A stretch of 57,835 bases of DNA from an uncultured Acidimicrobiaceae bacterium (GCA_947258985.1 CAMYKI010000009.1:1-57835); one strand, 5' to 3'. Positions 43,091 to 52,430 are shown, counted from the first letter of the stretch. A program made the numbers and translations. Notes: generated from the letters alone by a model not told the origin.

Positions 43091-45238
43091 TCACGCCCGG
43101 CCGGCCGCGACCTCTTCCTCGCGAGTTCGTCCGGCCAGGAGGATCAGGTCCTCGTGCAGCTCGAACCAGATATTGTGGAAACTGTCGATACGGGGCGAGG
43201 CCAGGTAGTTGGTGTCGCCCCCGGCAACCTCGGCCGCCGCCCGATCCAGCCGGGCTACATAGGAGCCGAGCCGCTCGAGGCCGGCAGACAGTTCTCCGAG
43301 CCATGTCACGGCGTCGGCGTGTAGTGCCGCAAATTCGGTAAGGACGGCAGCGTCGTACGTCCCGTCGGTGTGATCGTTGAGCACCTGCTGACCGTTCACT
43401 TCGCGCATCTGCCAATCCGTGACGATGGCCTTCATCCGGTGATCTAGGGGCAGCAGGTCATCGAGTGCCTTGGCCGCATTGTCCGCGCCCCACTTCTCGC
43501 CGTCCGCGGCAATGCCCTCGGCCCCCACAGCTTTGCCGTCTTCGGTCAGTTGGAACATGCCCGCGAGCGCCGACCCGCCGACCAAGTTGGCGAGCCCACC
43601 GGCAACGAGACCATCGAGCTCAGCGCTGACTGTCTCTGGTGCTGTGAACAGGATTGGCGCCAGGTCATTGGGGGTTACAAAGCCCTTGATCAACATCACA
43701 TGGATGATCGACTCCCGGCTTAGCTCTGCTGCGGATCCTTCGTCACTCACGACATCCTCTCCCTCTCTGTCGTCCTGAGACGTCTCGATTTCGATTCCGA
43801 GATCAGCGGCCCACTCGAGCAGCTTCGCCGCCTCGGGGACGATCTCAGCGCCGCTCGAGATGGCTCCGACGAAGACTTCGCCTGTTGTGCCATCGATGGT
43901 CAGCGTGTCGCCCTTGCGATATGTCTCTGAGCCGATAGTGACGGTATCGCCTTCGACTCTCACACCAGCGACACCGACGACCGCAGGGATGCCCCAGCCA
44001 CGGGCGACAACCGCGGCGTGGCTGGCCAACCCACCGGTGGTGGTGAGTATCCCGGCCGCCTTGGCCATCCCGTGAACGTCATCGGGAGATGTCTCCCTGC
44101 GGACCAGGACGACGGTCTTGCCGGCTTCCGCCATGACCACCGCATCCTCGGGCGTGGTGACAATCTCTCCAACCGCAACACCTGGCGATGCACCGAGACC
44201 GCTGGCAACGGCAATCGCATCTTCGCTTCGTTCCGCAGGTGCCAGGGGCGGATCGGAGAGATGACCGGCAACCCGGGCCACAGCCTGCGCTCGGTCGAGT
44301 GGAAACTCCTCGTCCTCTGCCATCTCGACCGCGATGCGCAGCGCGGCCTGCGGGCTGCGCTTTCCGATGCGGGTCTGCAGCATCCACAGCTTGCCCTGCT
44401 CGATAGTGAATTCGATGTCGCAGACGTCGGCGTAGTGGCGCTCGAGGTATTCGGCGTAGCCGCGCAATTCGGCCCCCAACTCCGGCATCCGCTCGTCGAG
44501 GACACTGATCGACTCGGTCTGGTGAGTGCCGGCGACCACATCTTCGCCCTGAGCGTCGAACATCAGATCGCCGTACAGAACGTTCTCCCCGGTAGCAGGG
44601 TTTCGAGTGAACAGGACGCCCGTAGCCGATTCATCGCCCCGATTGCCGAAGACCATTGTCTGGACGATCACCGCGGTCCCCAGATCGTCGGAGATGCCTT
44701 CACGCTCCCGATAGCTGCGCGCCCGCGGGCTGTTCCACGACCGGAACACGGCCTCGATCGCACCGCGCAACTGTCCCCATGGATCCTGCGGCGGAGCAAT
44801 CCCCACGATCTCCCGGTACTGATCGGTGAAGCGCTTCGTGCATGCGGCCACGAAGTCATCCCCGACCAAAGCCTTCAAGCCGGCCGACGTTTCTGCGTTC
44901 AGGCCCAGGTTCAGGATCGTGTCCATCATGCCGGGCATTGAAATCGGGGCACCCGACCGCACGCTCACCAGCAGCGGATCCTGAGCGTGCCCGAAGCCGC
45001 GACCGACGGTGCGTTCCAGTTGGGTGATGTGGTCGCGGATCTCCGAATTGAGACCGTACGGCCAGCCGTTCTCGAGGTATAGCCGGCATGCGGCGGTCGA
45101 GATCGCAAACCCCGGCGGGACCGGTAGACGGAGCTCTCGGGACATCACCCCGAGGTTTGCCGCCTTCCCCCCAATCAGCGAGGCAACTTCACGCAGCGGC
45201 ACTCCGTGCGAGTAGTCGAAAGCGTAAACGAACGTCAC
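43091..45238 (-). CDS. PPDK-like phosphotransferase lacking the PEP/pyruvate TIM barrel
   Basis: 715 residues from GTG 45238. The N-terminal ATP-grasp/PPDK_N region shows GGKAANLGVMSRELRLPVPP, SVRSGAPISMPGMMDTILNL and GVLFTRNPATGEN. The swivelling domain has the phosphorylatable His407 in GGLASHAAVVARGWGIPAV. Normal PPDK then has a TIM barrel that binds pyruvate, giving about 880 residues. Here it is replaced by about 215 residues, starting around SRESIIHVMLIKGFVTPNDL, with winged-helix character and a helical end. The enzyme may pass phosphate from ATP through His407 to another acceptor or to a separate protein. An operator-like site abuts its ribosome site. Confidence 0.8.
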   Translation of the reverse strand: MTFVYAFDYSHGVPLREVASLIGGKAANLGVMSRELRLPVPPGFAISTAACRLYLENGWPYGLNSEIRDHITQLERTVGRGFGHAQDPLLVSVRSGAPISMPGMMDTILNLGLNAETSAGLKALVGDDFVAACTKRFTDQYREIVGIAPPQDPWGQLRGAIEAVFRSWNSPRARSYREREGISDDLGTAVIVQTMVFGNRGDESATGVLFTRNPATGENVLYGDLMFDAQGEDVVAGTHQTESISVLDERMPELGAELRGYAEYLERHYADVCDIEFTIEQGKLWMLQTRIGKRSPQAALRIAVEMAEDEEFPLDRAQAVARVAGHLSDPPLAPAERSEDAIAVASGLGASPGVAVGEIVTTPEDAVVMAEAGKTVVLVRRETSPDDVHGMAKAAGILTTTGGLASHAAVVARGWGIPAVVGVAGVRVEGDTVTIGSETYRKGDTLTIDGTTGEVFVGAISSGAEIVPEAAKLLEWAADLGIEIETSQDDREGEDVVSDEGSAAELSRESIIHVMLIKGFVTPNDLAPILFTAPETVSAELDGLVAGGLANLVGGSALAGMFQLTEDGKAVGAEGIAADGEKWGADNAAKALDDLLPLDHRMKAIVTDWQMREVNGQQVLNDHTDGTYDAAVLTEFAALHADAVTWLGELSAGLERLGSYVARLDRAAAEVAGGDTNYLASPRIDSFHNIWFELHEDLILLAGRTREEEVAAGRA

Positions 45239-45251
45239 AGCGACTCCATCC

Positions 45252-45265
45252 TCGATAATCGATTA
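45252..45265 (+). promoter_or_regulatory. Operator-like site 3 (core GATAATCGAT)
   Basis: TCGATAATCGATTA, with the 12-bp palindrome ATAATCGATTAT at 45255-45266. It lies in the 64-bp gap between the phosphatase gene and the PPDK-like gene, 13 bp upstream of the PPDK GTG and almost touching its GGAG ribosome site. Binding here would cover the transcription start. The site implies that the PPDK-like gene has its own promoter. Confidence 0.7.
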
Positions 45266-45302
45266 TATGTGAGGATACAGGCTCCAGTGCGTCCCGGTCA
45301 AC

Positions 45303-45821
45303 TCACAAAGTCCCGGATTCATTGGGCCGCCGGATGGTGCCGGTATGCGGCGCTCTGGTCCGATCGACCAGCTCCGGCACCCATTCAGCAACTGCTCGTT
45401 CAATGCGAGCCGCAACGTCACGGAAGAACTTGTCGTCGTGATGGTGGGGATCCGGAATCTCGATCCCCTCCCCCGCCAGCAACCTGGCCTCCCCCGACGG
45501 CGGCGGATCCAGAGCGGCAACCGCCGCCAATTGCTGCCGGTCCATACAGAAGATGAGGTCCGCCGCGGCCACCGCCTCTGGGGTCATCTGAGTCGCCTTG
45601 TGACCACCCAGGTCGAGACCACACTCCGCCGCAAATGCGATCCCGCGTCCCGACGCCGCGTGTCCCTCGGGGGCCGCCGTCCCTGCCGACGACACCGTGA
45701 CCCCGGTGTCCGCGAGTTCGCCCTCGCCGACCCCGAGGGCAGTAGCCAGCGAATGCTTCAGCATCGCCTCGGCGAGCGGTGATCTGCCGATATTGCCGGC
45801 ACAGAGAACCAGAATCCTCAC
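45303..45821 (-). CDS. Low-molecular-weight protein-tyrosine-phosphatase-like protein
   Basis: 172 residues, GTG 45821. The P-loop is CAGNIGRSP, a C-x5-R motif, at the N-terminus. The general-acid Asp lies in EIPDPHHHDD. The length and fold match LMW-PTP, although arsenate reductases share it. GTG overlaps the upstream alcohol dehydrogenase stop (GTGA), an unusual partner for a signalling phosphatase. It may dephosphorylate a metabolite or counteract a kinase of this island; neither is proven. Confidence 0.82.
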   Translation of the reverse strand: MRILVLCAGNIGRSPLAEAMLKHSLATALGVGEGELADTGVTVSSAGTAAPEGHAASGRGIAFAAECGLDLGGHKATQMTPEAVAAADLIFCMDRQQLAAVAALDPPPSGEARLLAGEGIEIPDPHHHDDKFFRDVAARIERAVAEWVPELVDRTRAPHTGTIRRPNESGTL

Positions 45822-46861
45822 GGCTCGACGATCACCTTCATCGCACCGTCCCTGCGTTCATTAAAGGTTGCCAGCGCCTCGGCGAAGTCGTCGAGCGAAA
45901 AACGATGTGTGATGAGGTCCTTGGCCCGAATCGAACCGTTGGCGACCAGCGGCAGCACGTGACGCATCTCGCCGGCAGTCGCTCGCACCCCGACCAGTTC
46001 CTTTTCGTACAGGACAAACTCCTGGAAATCGAGATCCACACGTTGTACCGGAATCCCGACGGCCGCAATGCGACCACCCTTCCGCAGCGCCGGTATCGAC
46101 CACTGGAACGTGTCGGCAACCCCCGCACAATCGAGGATGACGTCTGCTCCGTGACCATCTGTTCTCTCGAGGATCTCCGGAACGGGATGGGTCGCCTCGA
46201 AATCGATGGTCTCGTTGCCCATCGCCGCCGCCTGCTCGAGTCGCTGCCCGCGGCCAACGACGATCACGTGGGCCGCCCCGCGGAGCCGACAAGCATCCGC
46301 GACCAGAAGGCCAACAGGCCCAGGGCCGAACACCACAGCCGTATCGCCGGGACGCACTCCCCCGCGATTGGCGGTGTGGAGTGCAATCGATGCCGGATCG
46401 ACAACGGCCCCGGTCGCAAAGTCCATTTCCCGCGGAAGACGGAAGATCGACTTGACACCGTGAAGCACATACTCGGCGTAGCAGCCCTGATAGTTATGGC
46501 CGTACTGACGGTGGACGTCCATGTTCCCGTAGTTCTCACACAGGTTGTAGCGGCCCTCAACACACTTCTGACAGAACCCGCAAGCATCGTGGGAAGTCCC
46601 GCAAACCCGATCGCCCACGTGCCATCCAAGCGCCGCCGCACCCGGGCTGACCTCCACCAATTCGCCCGCCCACTCATGGCCGGGGGTGAAAGGGAAGCTG
46701 GGCGGCCAGAAGTCCGGATAATGGCCGGCGATCAGATGGGCATCGGTGCCACAGATGGACACGGCGCGCACCCGGGCAACGACTTCGTTCTCCCCAGCCA
46801 CCGGCTTCGGGATGTCTTCGATGGCGAATTTGCTCGGCTCTGATACGACCAGAGCTTTCAT
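45818..46861 (-). CDS. Zinc-dependent alcohol dehydrogenase (MDR family)
   Basis: 347 residues from ATG 46861 after GGGAGAA. Catalytic zinc ligands are in SICGTDAHL and GHEWAGELVE. The structural zinc Cys cluster reads CGFCQKCVEGRYNLC. The nucleotide-binding site is VVFGPGPVGLLVADACRLRG. It resembles threonine/sorbitol/2,3-butanediol-type dehydrogenases acting on polyols. The 214-bp gap upstream (46862-47076) shows no convincing gene or operator core, so it may be transcribed with the hydroxylase operon or from an unrecognised promoter. Confidence 0.88.
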   Translation of the reverse strand: MKALVVSEPSKFAIEDIPKPVAGENEVVARVRAVSICGTDAHLIAGHYPDFWPPSFPFTPGHEWAGELVEVSPGAAALGWHVGDRVCGTSHDACGFCQKCVEGRYNLCENYGNMDVHRQYGHNYQGCYAEYVLHGVKSIFRLPREMDFATGAVVDPASIALHTANRGGVRPGDTAVVFGPGPVGLLVADACRLRGAAHVIVVGRGQRLEQAAAMGNETIDFEATHPVPEILERTDGHGADVILDCAGVADTFQWSIPALRKGGRIAAVGIPVQRVDLDFQEFVLYEKELVGVRATAGEMRHVLPLVANGSIRAKDLITHRFSLDDFAEALATFNERRDGAMKVIVEP

Positions 46862-47076
46862 GGTTTCTCCCGGTGTCGGTGTAGGAACCTGTTGAACAAA
46901 GTCAGTTTGGCCTCGCAGCGGCGCCTGTGACCGTGTGGCCGAGCGAGTCCGCACGGCATTTGCTCAGCAGTCTCCGAGCAGTGTGCCGAACATTGCTGGT
47001 TTCGGCTCTTGGTCTGATCAACAGTCAAATACTGTGGCACGGCGGCGAGCCTGCACTGCACTTGGTCGGCACCCTT

Positions 47077-47967
47077 CTAGATGACTGCGAGCGGATCCAC
47101 CATCGAACCGGTGGCTCCCGTGATCTTCAGCGGAAGCATTATGAACGCAAACTCGTAGATCTTTTCGCGAGCAATCTCCTCCAGGTAGATGCTCTCGAGC
47201 AGGTAGATGCCATTCTCGATCAACAGCTTCGTGTGAACTGGTTGCGGATTGGCCGGCGAGCCACGATCCGGGGTGGGCATGACCTCATAGGTCTCCGTGT
47301 CGGTGCCGGTGGCAATAACACCACTCTCGAGCAGCCACTCGGCCGCAGAGAGATCAGGACCCGCAGTGAGATGCTCGTTCATCTTCGCTGCATCCGGCCA
47401 GTACTTCAGATACCCGGTGCGGATCAATACAACATCCCACGGCCGGATCTCGACGCCTTGCGACTCGGCGACGGCCTTCAACTCATCGGCGCTCACCGGC
47501 TCGTGGGCCGGCAGTGCATCGATGCCGCGATACGTGGGCGGATCGAGCAGGACACCCCGGGTGAAGAACGCGGGCAACTTCGAAGCGTCACCGAAGTTGG
47601 GCCCATGGTCGGTCATGTGATCGGTCGTGTTGCCACCGCCGTACCAATGGTTGTCATCACCGACGGTCATGTGAGCCAGACCATCGATATGAGCCCCTGA
47701 GTGCGAGCAGGCCATGAGGTACTCGGCCATGTACCCGAGATTCACCTCGTTTGGCGGACCCCACGGCTCAACGTTCCCTGCGATGATCCCTGGTGGGGTC
47801 CGGTAGTTGACCACCTGGAAGGGCGGATGCCCCGGGAACAGAGGCATGCCGGTGAACCGGGGCACCGACAACGAGTAGTTCTTGCCCGTCTTGATCATCT
47901 TGGCTGCCTCAACGACTTGCTCGAGAGGCATATCCCTAACGGGACCAACTTCCTTCTCAGGATCCAT
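47077..47967 (-). CDS. Cyclase-family hydrolase (kynurenine formamidase/isatin hydrolase-like)
   Basis: 296 residues. ATG 47967 is chosen because AGGAGG lies 6 bases upstream; ATG 47973 directly abuts it. PF04199 metal site: CSHSGAHIDGLAHM supplies the HxGTHxD-type ligands, and RTGYLKYWPD and GTDTETYEV are also typical. Such enzymes hydrolyse N-formyl amides, lactams or lactones with Mn or Zn. It overlaps the molybdenum hydroxylase large subunit by 11 bp, so ring hydroxylation followed by hydrolytic opening is a reasonable pathway reading. The substrate is unknown. Confidence 0.85.
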   Translation of the reverse strand: MDPEKEVGPVRDMPLEQVVEAAKMIKTGKNYSLSVPRFTGMPLFPGHPPFQVVNYRTPPGIIAGNVEPWGPPNEVNLGYMAEYLMACSHSGAHIDGLAHMTVGDDNHWYGGGNTTDHMTDHGPNFGDASKLPAFFTRGVLLDPPTYRGIDALPAHEPVSADELKAVAESQGVEIRPWDVVLIRTGYLKYWPDAAKMNEHLTAGPDLSAAEWLLESGVIATGTDTETYEVMPTPDRGSPANPQPVHTKLLIENGIYLLESIYLEEIAREKIYEFAFIMLPLKITGATGSMVDPLAVI

Positions 47968-50200
47968 TTTCATCCTCCTGAAGCGCTTCCCACACCCTCT
48001 GCGGCGTGAGAGGCAGATCTCGGATCACTTTCCCGGTGGCTTCGCGGACCGCAGCCCCCACGGCAGGCGCCGTCACCAGCAGACTTCCCTCGGACACGCC
48101 CTTGATCCCATACGGACCGGGGCCGTCGGCGTTCTCGATGCTCTCGCTGTGCATCTCGAGCGGCAGATCCATACTGGTGAGGATCCGATAGTCGATAGCT
48201 CCGATATTCCTAACTCGCCCCGCGTCATCGAATATGTAGTGCTCCATCAACGTGTGACCCAGACCCTGAATGGCGGCGCCATCGTCCTGAGCTGTCACCT
48301 GCTTCGGGTTGAGCGATCTGCCTACATCGCCAACGGTGACGTGCTTGATCAACGTCACGTGGCCGGTCTCCATGTCGACCTCGACCTCGGAAGCCGTGCA
48401 GTTGAACTCGAAGAAGGCCGCGGTTCCACCAAGCGGATGGTTCGGATCCTTCTCCTTGCGCATCTCGCCGTTTCCGATGACCTCGCCACCGAGCGGCGCC
48501 AGCGCTTCCTGCATCACCTCTGTCAGGGTCACTTCGCGATCCGGGAGCAGCAGCCGTCCTCCCACGGTCTTGACGGCGTCCTCGTTGATCCCATACAGCT
48601 CGGTCGCCATCGTGAGCACCTTGCCCTGGATGTCCTGACAGGCCCGCTGCACGGCGGTTCCCATCAGCACCGACGAGCGGCTGGCGGATGTTTGCTGGTC
48701 ATATGGGACCACTGCGGTGTCGCCCATCACAACCGCGATGTTCTCGAGCGGTACCCCCAACTCGTCCGATGCGATCTGGGCAAACACGGTCCGAGCACCT
48801 TGGCCCATGTCGGAGGTACCTGCATAGACCATGGCGCTACCGTCGTAGAGCAGACGGACAGTGGAGTACGAAAGCCCAGTCGTCGGGCCGGACTTCATCC
48901 CACAAGCTATGCCGCGTCCGCGGTTCGGCGGCAACGGATCGTTCCATCCAATGCGCTTCGCCGCGGTTCGCACGGTCTGCTCCCAGTCACCGTCTGCCTC
49001 TTCGAGCGGAATGAATTCCTCCCGGTAGCGGGCAAGGTTGCGCAGCCGGATGTCGAGACGGTCAACGCCGAGACGGAGAGCCGCCTCGTCGATCACCGAC
49101 TCGCGAGCCCAGCTGATCTGGGGGATGCCAAACCCGCGGAAGGCGGTCGAGGGAGTCGTGTGCGAGACGATCGTTCGGCCGATGATCTTCACCGCCGGAA
49201 CGCTGTAGGGACCGGCTGCCGAGTAGCTCGACTTCGAAACCACGCGATCGGCGATGTCGACATAAGCTCCGACCAGAAAGTTGGTCTCGATGTCCTGGAA
49301 AGTAAACACACCGTTTTCGGTGAAGCCAAGCCGGACGCGCACCTCGGCAGATGAACGTCGTACCGTTTGGAAGGTTTCGTCGAGTGTGAGTATCAGCCGC
49401 ACCGGACGTTGAGCACGCAAGGCCATGTAGGCAATGAGTGGCTCCAGCTTGGGTATCTGTTTACCCCCGAACCCGCCGCCTGGATCGGGAGCGTGGACGC
49501 GCACCATCGCAAGCGGCATATCGAGCAGCTTTGCCATTATCTTCTGTAGAAGATACGGATGCTGGATTGTGCTCCATATCTCGATGCCGTCCCCGTCCGG
49601 TGCCGCCATGAAACCATGGGGTTCGATGGCGAAGTGGGTCACCATCGGAAACTGAAACGTGTCCTCGACGATCAGATCGGATTCCTGGGAATCGATGTCA
49701 CCCCAACCGAAGTGCTTCTCGTCGATGATGTTGGTGTGAGCCAACGGGCTGTCGCCGCGCAGCTTCGGATCTTGCACCAGCAGCGGATTATCAGCCAGCG
49801 CCTCAGCCACCGAATAGACACCGCCGTGGAGTTCGTCATAGTGGACCTTGACCAGACGAACAGCCTCCTCAGCGATTTCCTTCGTCTCGGCTGCCACGGC
49901 GGCGACGGCCTCGCCGTGGTATTTGGTCTCGCCATCGGCCAGCACCGGGCGGTCCTGGAATTGGGGGCCAAAACGTGGCATCGGCTGGGGAAGGTCTGCC
50001 GAAGTCATCACGAAGGCCACGCCGGGAAGGGCCTCCGCTTCGGTCACGTCGATCGAGTTGATCTTCGCCCGAGCAACGGGAAGGGTGACCAACTTCACTT
50101 GCAGTACATCCGGGAGTTTGATGTCGGCCAGGTATTGCTGATGTCCCGTTACCCGACCCAATCCGCCGCCCCGCCGCGGGGAGGATCCAACGCTCTTCAT
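47957..50200 (-). CDS. Molybdenum hydroxylase (xanthine-dehydrogenase family) large subunit
   Basis: 747 residues, molybdopterin-cytosine-dinucleotide type. PDPGGGFGGKQ, TAFRGFGIPQ, TSDMGQGARTVFAQIA and the base-catalyst Glu (about 704) in IKGVSEGSLL are present. The CODH active-site Cys motif (AYRCSFR) is absent, so it is a hydroxylase of the xanthine/nicotinate/aldehyde type. It overlaps the 2Fe-2S subunit by ATGA. Electrons would pass through the FeS and FAD subunits. Molybdate could come from the modABC system at the left of this window. Confidence 0.92.
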   Translation of the reverse strand: MKSVGSSPRRGGGLGRVTGHQQYLADIKLPDVLQVKLVTLPVARAKINSIDVTEAEALPGVAFVMTSADLPQPMPRFGPQFQDRPVLADGETKYHGEAVAAVAAETKEIAEEAVRLVKVHYDELHGGVYSVAEALADNPLLVQDPKLRGDSPLAHTNIIDEKHFGWGDIDSQESDLIVEDTFQFPMVTHFAIEPHGFMAAPDGDGIEIWSTIQHPYLLQKIMAKLLDMPLAMVRVHAPDPGGGFGGKQIPKLEPLIAYMALRAQRPVRLILTLDETFQTVRRSSAEVRVRLGFTENGVFTFQDIETNFLVGAYVDIADRVVSKSSYSAAGPYSVPAVKIIGRTIVSHTTPSTAFRGFGIPQISWARESVIDEAALRLGVDRLDIRLRNLARYREEFIPLEEADGDWEQTVRTAAKRIGWNDPLPPNRGRGIACGMKSGPTTGLSYSTVRLLYDGSAMVYAGTSDMGQGARTVFAQIASDELGVPLENIAVVMGDTAVVPYDQQTSASRSSVLMGTAVQRACQDIQGKVLTMATELYGINEDAVKTVGGRLLLPDREVTLTEVMQEALAPLGGEVIGNGEMRKEKDPNHPLGGTAAFFEFNCTASEVEVDMETGHVTLIKHVTVGDVGRSLNPKQVTAQDDGAAIQGLGHTLMEHYIFDDAGRVRNIGAIDYRILTSMDLPLEMHSESIENADGPGPYGIKGVSEGSLLVTAPAVGAAVREATGKVIRDLPLTPQRVWEALQEDENGS

Positions 50201-50673
50201 CGCATCGCCTCTTTCGCTGCGGCGAGCACCGCTTTGGTGATCTGCTCATAGCCGGCACACCGGCACAGGTTGCCGGCAAGCCCCTCCTGGACCTGCTCAA
50301 CGGTCGGATCCGGGTTGTCGTGCAGCAGCGCAGTTGCCGACATGAGCTGCCCGGGGATACAGAATCCGCACTGGGCTGCGCTCTCATCGAGAAACGAAGC
50401 CTGCAGCACGTTCAGCTCTCCGTGGATCTCGAGCCCCTCGACCGTCGTCACCTCAGAGCCGTCGATTTCGACCGCAAGCATCAGGCACGAGTTCATCGGC
50501 CGCCCGTCGATGATGACGGTGCAAGCGCCGCATTCGCCGACTACGCAGCATTCCTTGGTCCCGGTGAGGTCGACCTCGTCGCGCAATACGTCGAGCAACG
50601 TGTGATTTACCTCGACCTCGATAGAGCGGGAACGACCGTTGATCGTCGTATTGATTGTGAGAGTCTCGTTCAT
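50197..50673 (-). CDS. Molybdenum hydroxylase 2Fe-2S subunit
   Basis: 158 residues. The plant-type ferredoxin cluster is CCVVGECGACTV, plus the Cys in MNSCLM. The second [2Fe-2S] domain has CGFCIPGQLM and NLCRCAGYEQI. The size matches CoxS/XdhC-type small subunits. ATG 50673 shares an ATGA with the stop of the FAD subunit. The stop overlaps the large-subunit start in the same way, giving a tightly coupled M-S-L order. Confidence 0.93.
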   Translation of the reverse strand: MNETLTINTTINGRSRSIEVEVNHTLLDVLRDEVDLTGTKECCVVGECGACTVIIDGRPMNSCLMLAVEIDGSEVTTVEGLEIHGELNVLQASFLDESAAQCGFCIPGQLMSATALLHDNPDPTVEQVQEGLAGNLCRCAGYEQITKAVLAAAKEAMR

Positions 50674-51539
50674 CAGACCTGTTCCTTCGTCAGCCGGCCG
50701 AGAGCCGTCTCCAGCGCCCGCGCCCCGAGCACTCGCAGCATGGCCAGCCGGTAGTCGGGACTGGCTCGGAGTGATTTCGGTGAGGGACTCGCCCGGTGAA
50801 ACAGCTGGTCCAGCGGAGCCACCTTCTCTTCGATCGAGACGCTCGGATCCGCCAGGGTCCCGGTGTCGTCGATCTCGAGAAAGGCTCGGGGACCAACGCT
50901 GCCGTAAGCAAGCCGGGTATGGCCATCGGTATCTACACCGCAACACAGAGTAATCGACGCCAGGTCGGTGCCGCGACGTCGGGTGAGACGCGTATAGGCC
51001 GCGCCAAACGGACGCTGGGGTATTGGCAACTCGACCGCCGTCACAAGTTCGCCGCGACCCAGGGACGTCTTTCCGGGTCCCACGATGAAATCGTCGACCG
51101 GTGTCCTCCGCGTCCCTTCGGGCCCGGCTATGACAACCACGGCGTCGTAGACGAGCAGGGGTGGGGAGGTGTCTGCGGCCGGCGAACCGTTGCAGATGTT
51201 CCCGGCAAGTGTGGCCCGGGCCCGAATCTGAACGGACCCGACCACAACAGCTGCCTCGACCAACGCCGGAAAGTGCCTCTGCACCAGCTCATCTTCGGCA
51301 ATATCGGTCATCACCGTGGATGCACTGATCGACAGGACATCGTCGCGCACCGTAATCGAAGGCGTTAGCTCAGGGATGTGCTTGAGATCGATCACTACCT
51401 TGGGCTCGACCCACCGATTGCGCAGTTCGATCACGAGATCGGTGCCCCCTGCGAGGAGCCTGGCGTCATCGCCGTACTCCTCGAGAAGGGCAACCGCCTC
51501 GGCCACCGTTTCGGGCCGGGCGTACTGGAAACGGTTCAT
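50673..51539 (-). CDS. Molybdenum hydroxylase FAD-binding subunit
   Basis: 288 residues, CoxM/XdhB type. FAD motifs are LLAGGTDLV near residue 30 and TLAGNICNGSPAADTSPPLL, whose second Gly-rich loop contacts the pyrophosphate. The C-terminal CO_dh_flav_C domain ends with a helical region after HRASPSPKSLRASPDYR. Transfers electrons from the FeS subunit to an external acceptor. It starts 9 bp after the stop of the HprK-like gene. Confidence 0.92.
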   Translation of the reverse strand: MNRFQYARPETVAEAVALLEEYGDDARLLAGGTDLVIELRNRWVEPKVVIDLKHIPELTPSITVRDDVLSISASTVMTDIAEDELVQRHFPALVEAAVVVGSVQIRARATLAGNICNGSPAADTSPPLLVYDAVVVIAGPEGTRRTPVDDFIVGPGKTSLGRGELVTAVELPIPQRPFGAAYTRLTRRRGTDLASITLCCGVDTDGHTRLAYGSVGPRAFLEIDDTGTLADPSVSIEEKVAPLDQLFHRASPSPKSLRASPDYRLAMLRVLGARALETALGRLTKEQV

Positions 51540-51548
51540 TCCTACCTC

Positions 51549-52430
51549 TCAGAGCACCTTGTCGACTTCGTCCATCAGCACCTGCGGTGTCGCCGCACGG
51601 ATCATGTAGAACTTCCGTGGAGCAACAAACTTGGTGACGAAGTCGGCACGCTTGGCACGCAGCTCTTCAGTGTCGACCATCGGCATCACATGCCCAATGG
51701 CCAGTAGCTCGTTGAGCAGGAAGTAGTTTTGCAGGCTGTGCAGGGTCTGGAACCCGGCCTCAAAGTCACCCATCTCCGTGGTGGTTCCGTCGTAATTGCC
51801 GTCGATGGCTGGCACGATGACGAGGTCGACATTGGTCGGACCCTCGAAGTTATCCCATGTCGGCATGGAGCCGAAGAATTTCTCGACGCCCTTGTTTGGC
51901 GAAGCCTTGTCGGCGCGTTCTGTGCCCTTGGCACGCTTCTTGAGGAAGACATCCTCAGAACCCATGACTGCGACGCCGTCTTCATCGATGACGGTCGTCT
52001 CCGTAGCCACGAGCAGCCCACCGCGGCGGCAGGCCTCGATCTGGCCCATGCTCTTGCCGTGGTTTGACTCTCCGCCGAGGAACAGCAGGGTCTTGCCCTT
52101 GTAGTTGACGGCGGCAGAGTGGAACGGATGTAGGCCCTCAGCCTCCATCTTGAGCGCCAGCATCGTGACCACGACCTTCTGCAACGGACCTGCATCCCAT
52201 TGACCGGTGAAGGTCATCTTCTGGCCGTCGTAGGAGATCGACTTCTCACCCTCCTGGTTCCATACGATGTCGGGCTCGGCGAGGGTCACCTCGGGCTCGA
52301 TGTTCACGGCAGCCAACCGGTAATTGAGGAAGTTCATGTCCTCGAGGACATACTCCACTGGATCCGGTCCATATACGTCAACACGCAGCCGGGCGCTTCC
52401 GCCGGACATCTCCTGTGAGAGCTGCAACAT
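51549..52430 (-). CDS. HprK-like P-loop protein in the molybdenum hydroxylase operon
   Basis: 293 residues, ATG 52430 after AAGGAG. The centre reads HPFHSAAVNYKGKTLLFLGG with a P-loop GGESNHGKS (119-127), then ATETTVIDEDGVAV. This arrangement, His-Ser-Ala before a beta-hairpin and a G-x4-G-K-S loop followed by an acidic strand, is that of the HPr-kinase/PEPCK-like nucleotide-binding core. No HPr gene is seen nearby. About 95 N-terminal residues form a separate beta-rich domain. The rest has TWDNFEGPTNVDLVIVPAID and a long helical tail. Role unknown. It may mature or regulate the hydroxylase, by analogy with other ATPases in such operons. Confidence 0.6.
   Translation of the reverse strand: MLQLSQEMSGGSARLRVDVYGPDPVEYVLEDMNFLNYRLAAVNIEPEVTLAEPDIVWNQEGEKSISYDGQKMTFTGQWDAGPLQKVVVTMLALKMEAEGLHPFHSAAVNYKGKTLLFLGGESNHGKSMGQIEACRRGGLLVATETTVIDEDGVAVMGSEDVFLKKRAKGTERADKASPNKGVEKFFGSMPTWDNFEGPTNVDLVIVPAIDGNYDGTTTEMGDFEAGFQTLHSLQNYFLLNELLAIGHVMPMVDTEELRAKRADFVTKFVAPRKFYMIRAATPQVLMDEVDKVL

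Noticed and set aside
47957-50200. Aerobic carbon monoxide dehydrogenase (CoxL)
   Set aside because: The AYRCSFR active-site motif is missing, and AFRGFGIPQ marks a general xanthine-dehydrogenase-family hydroxylase.
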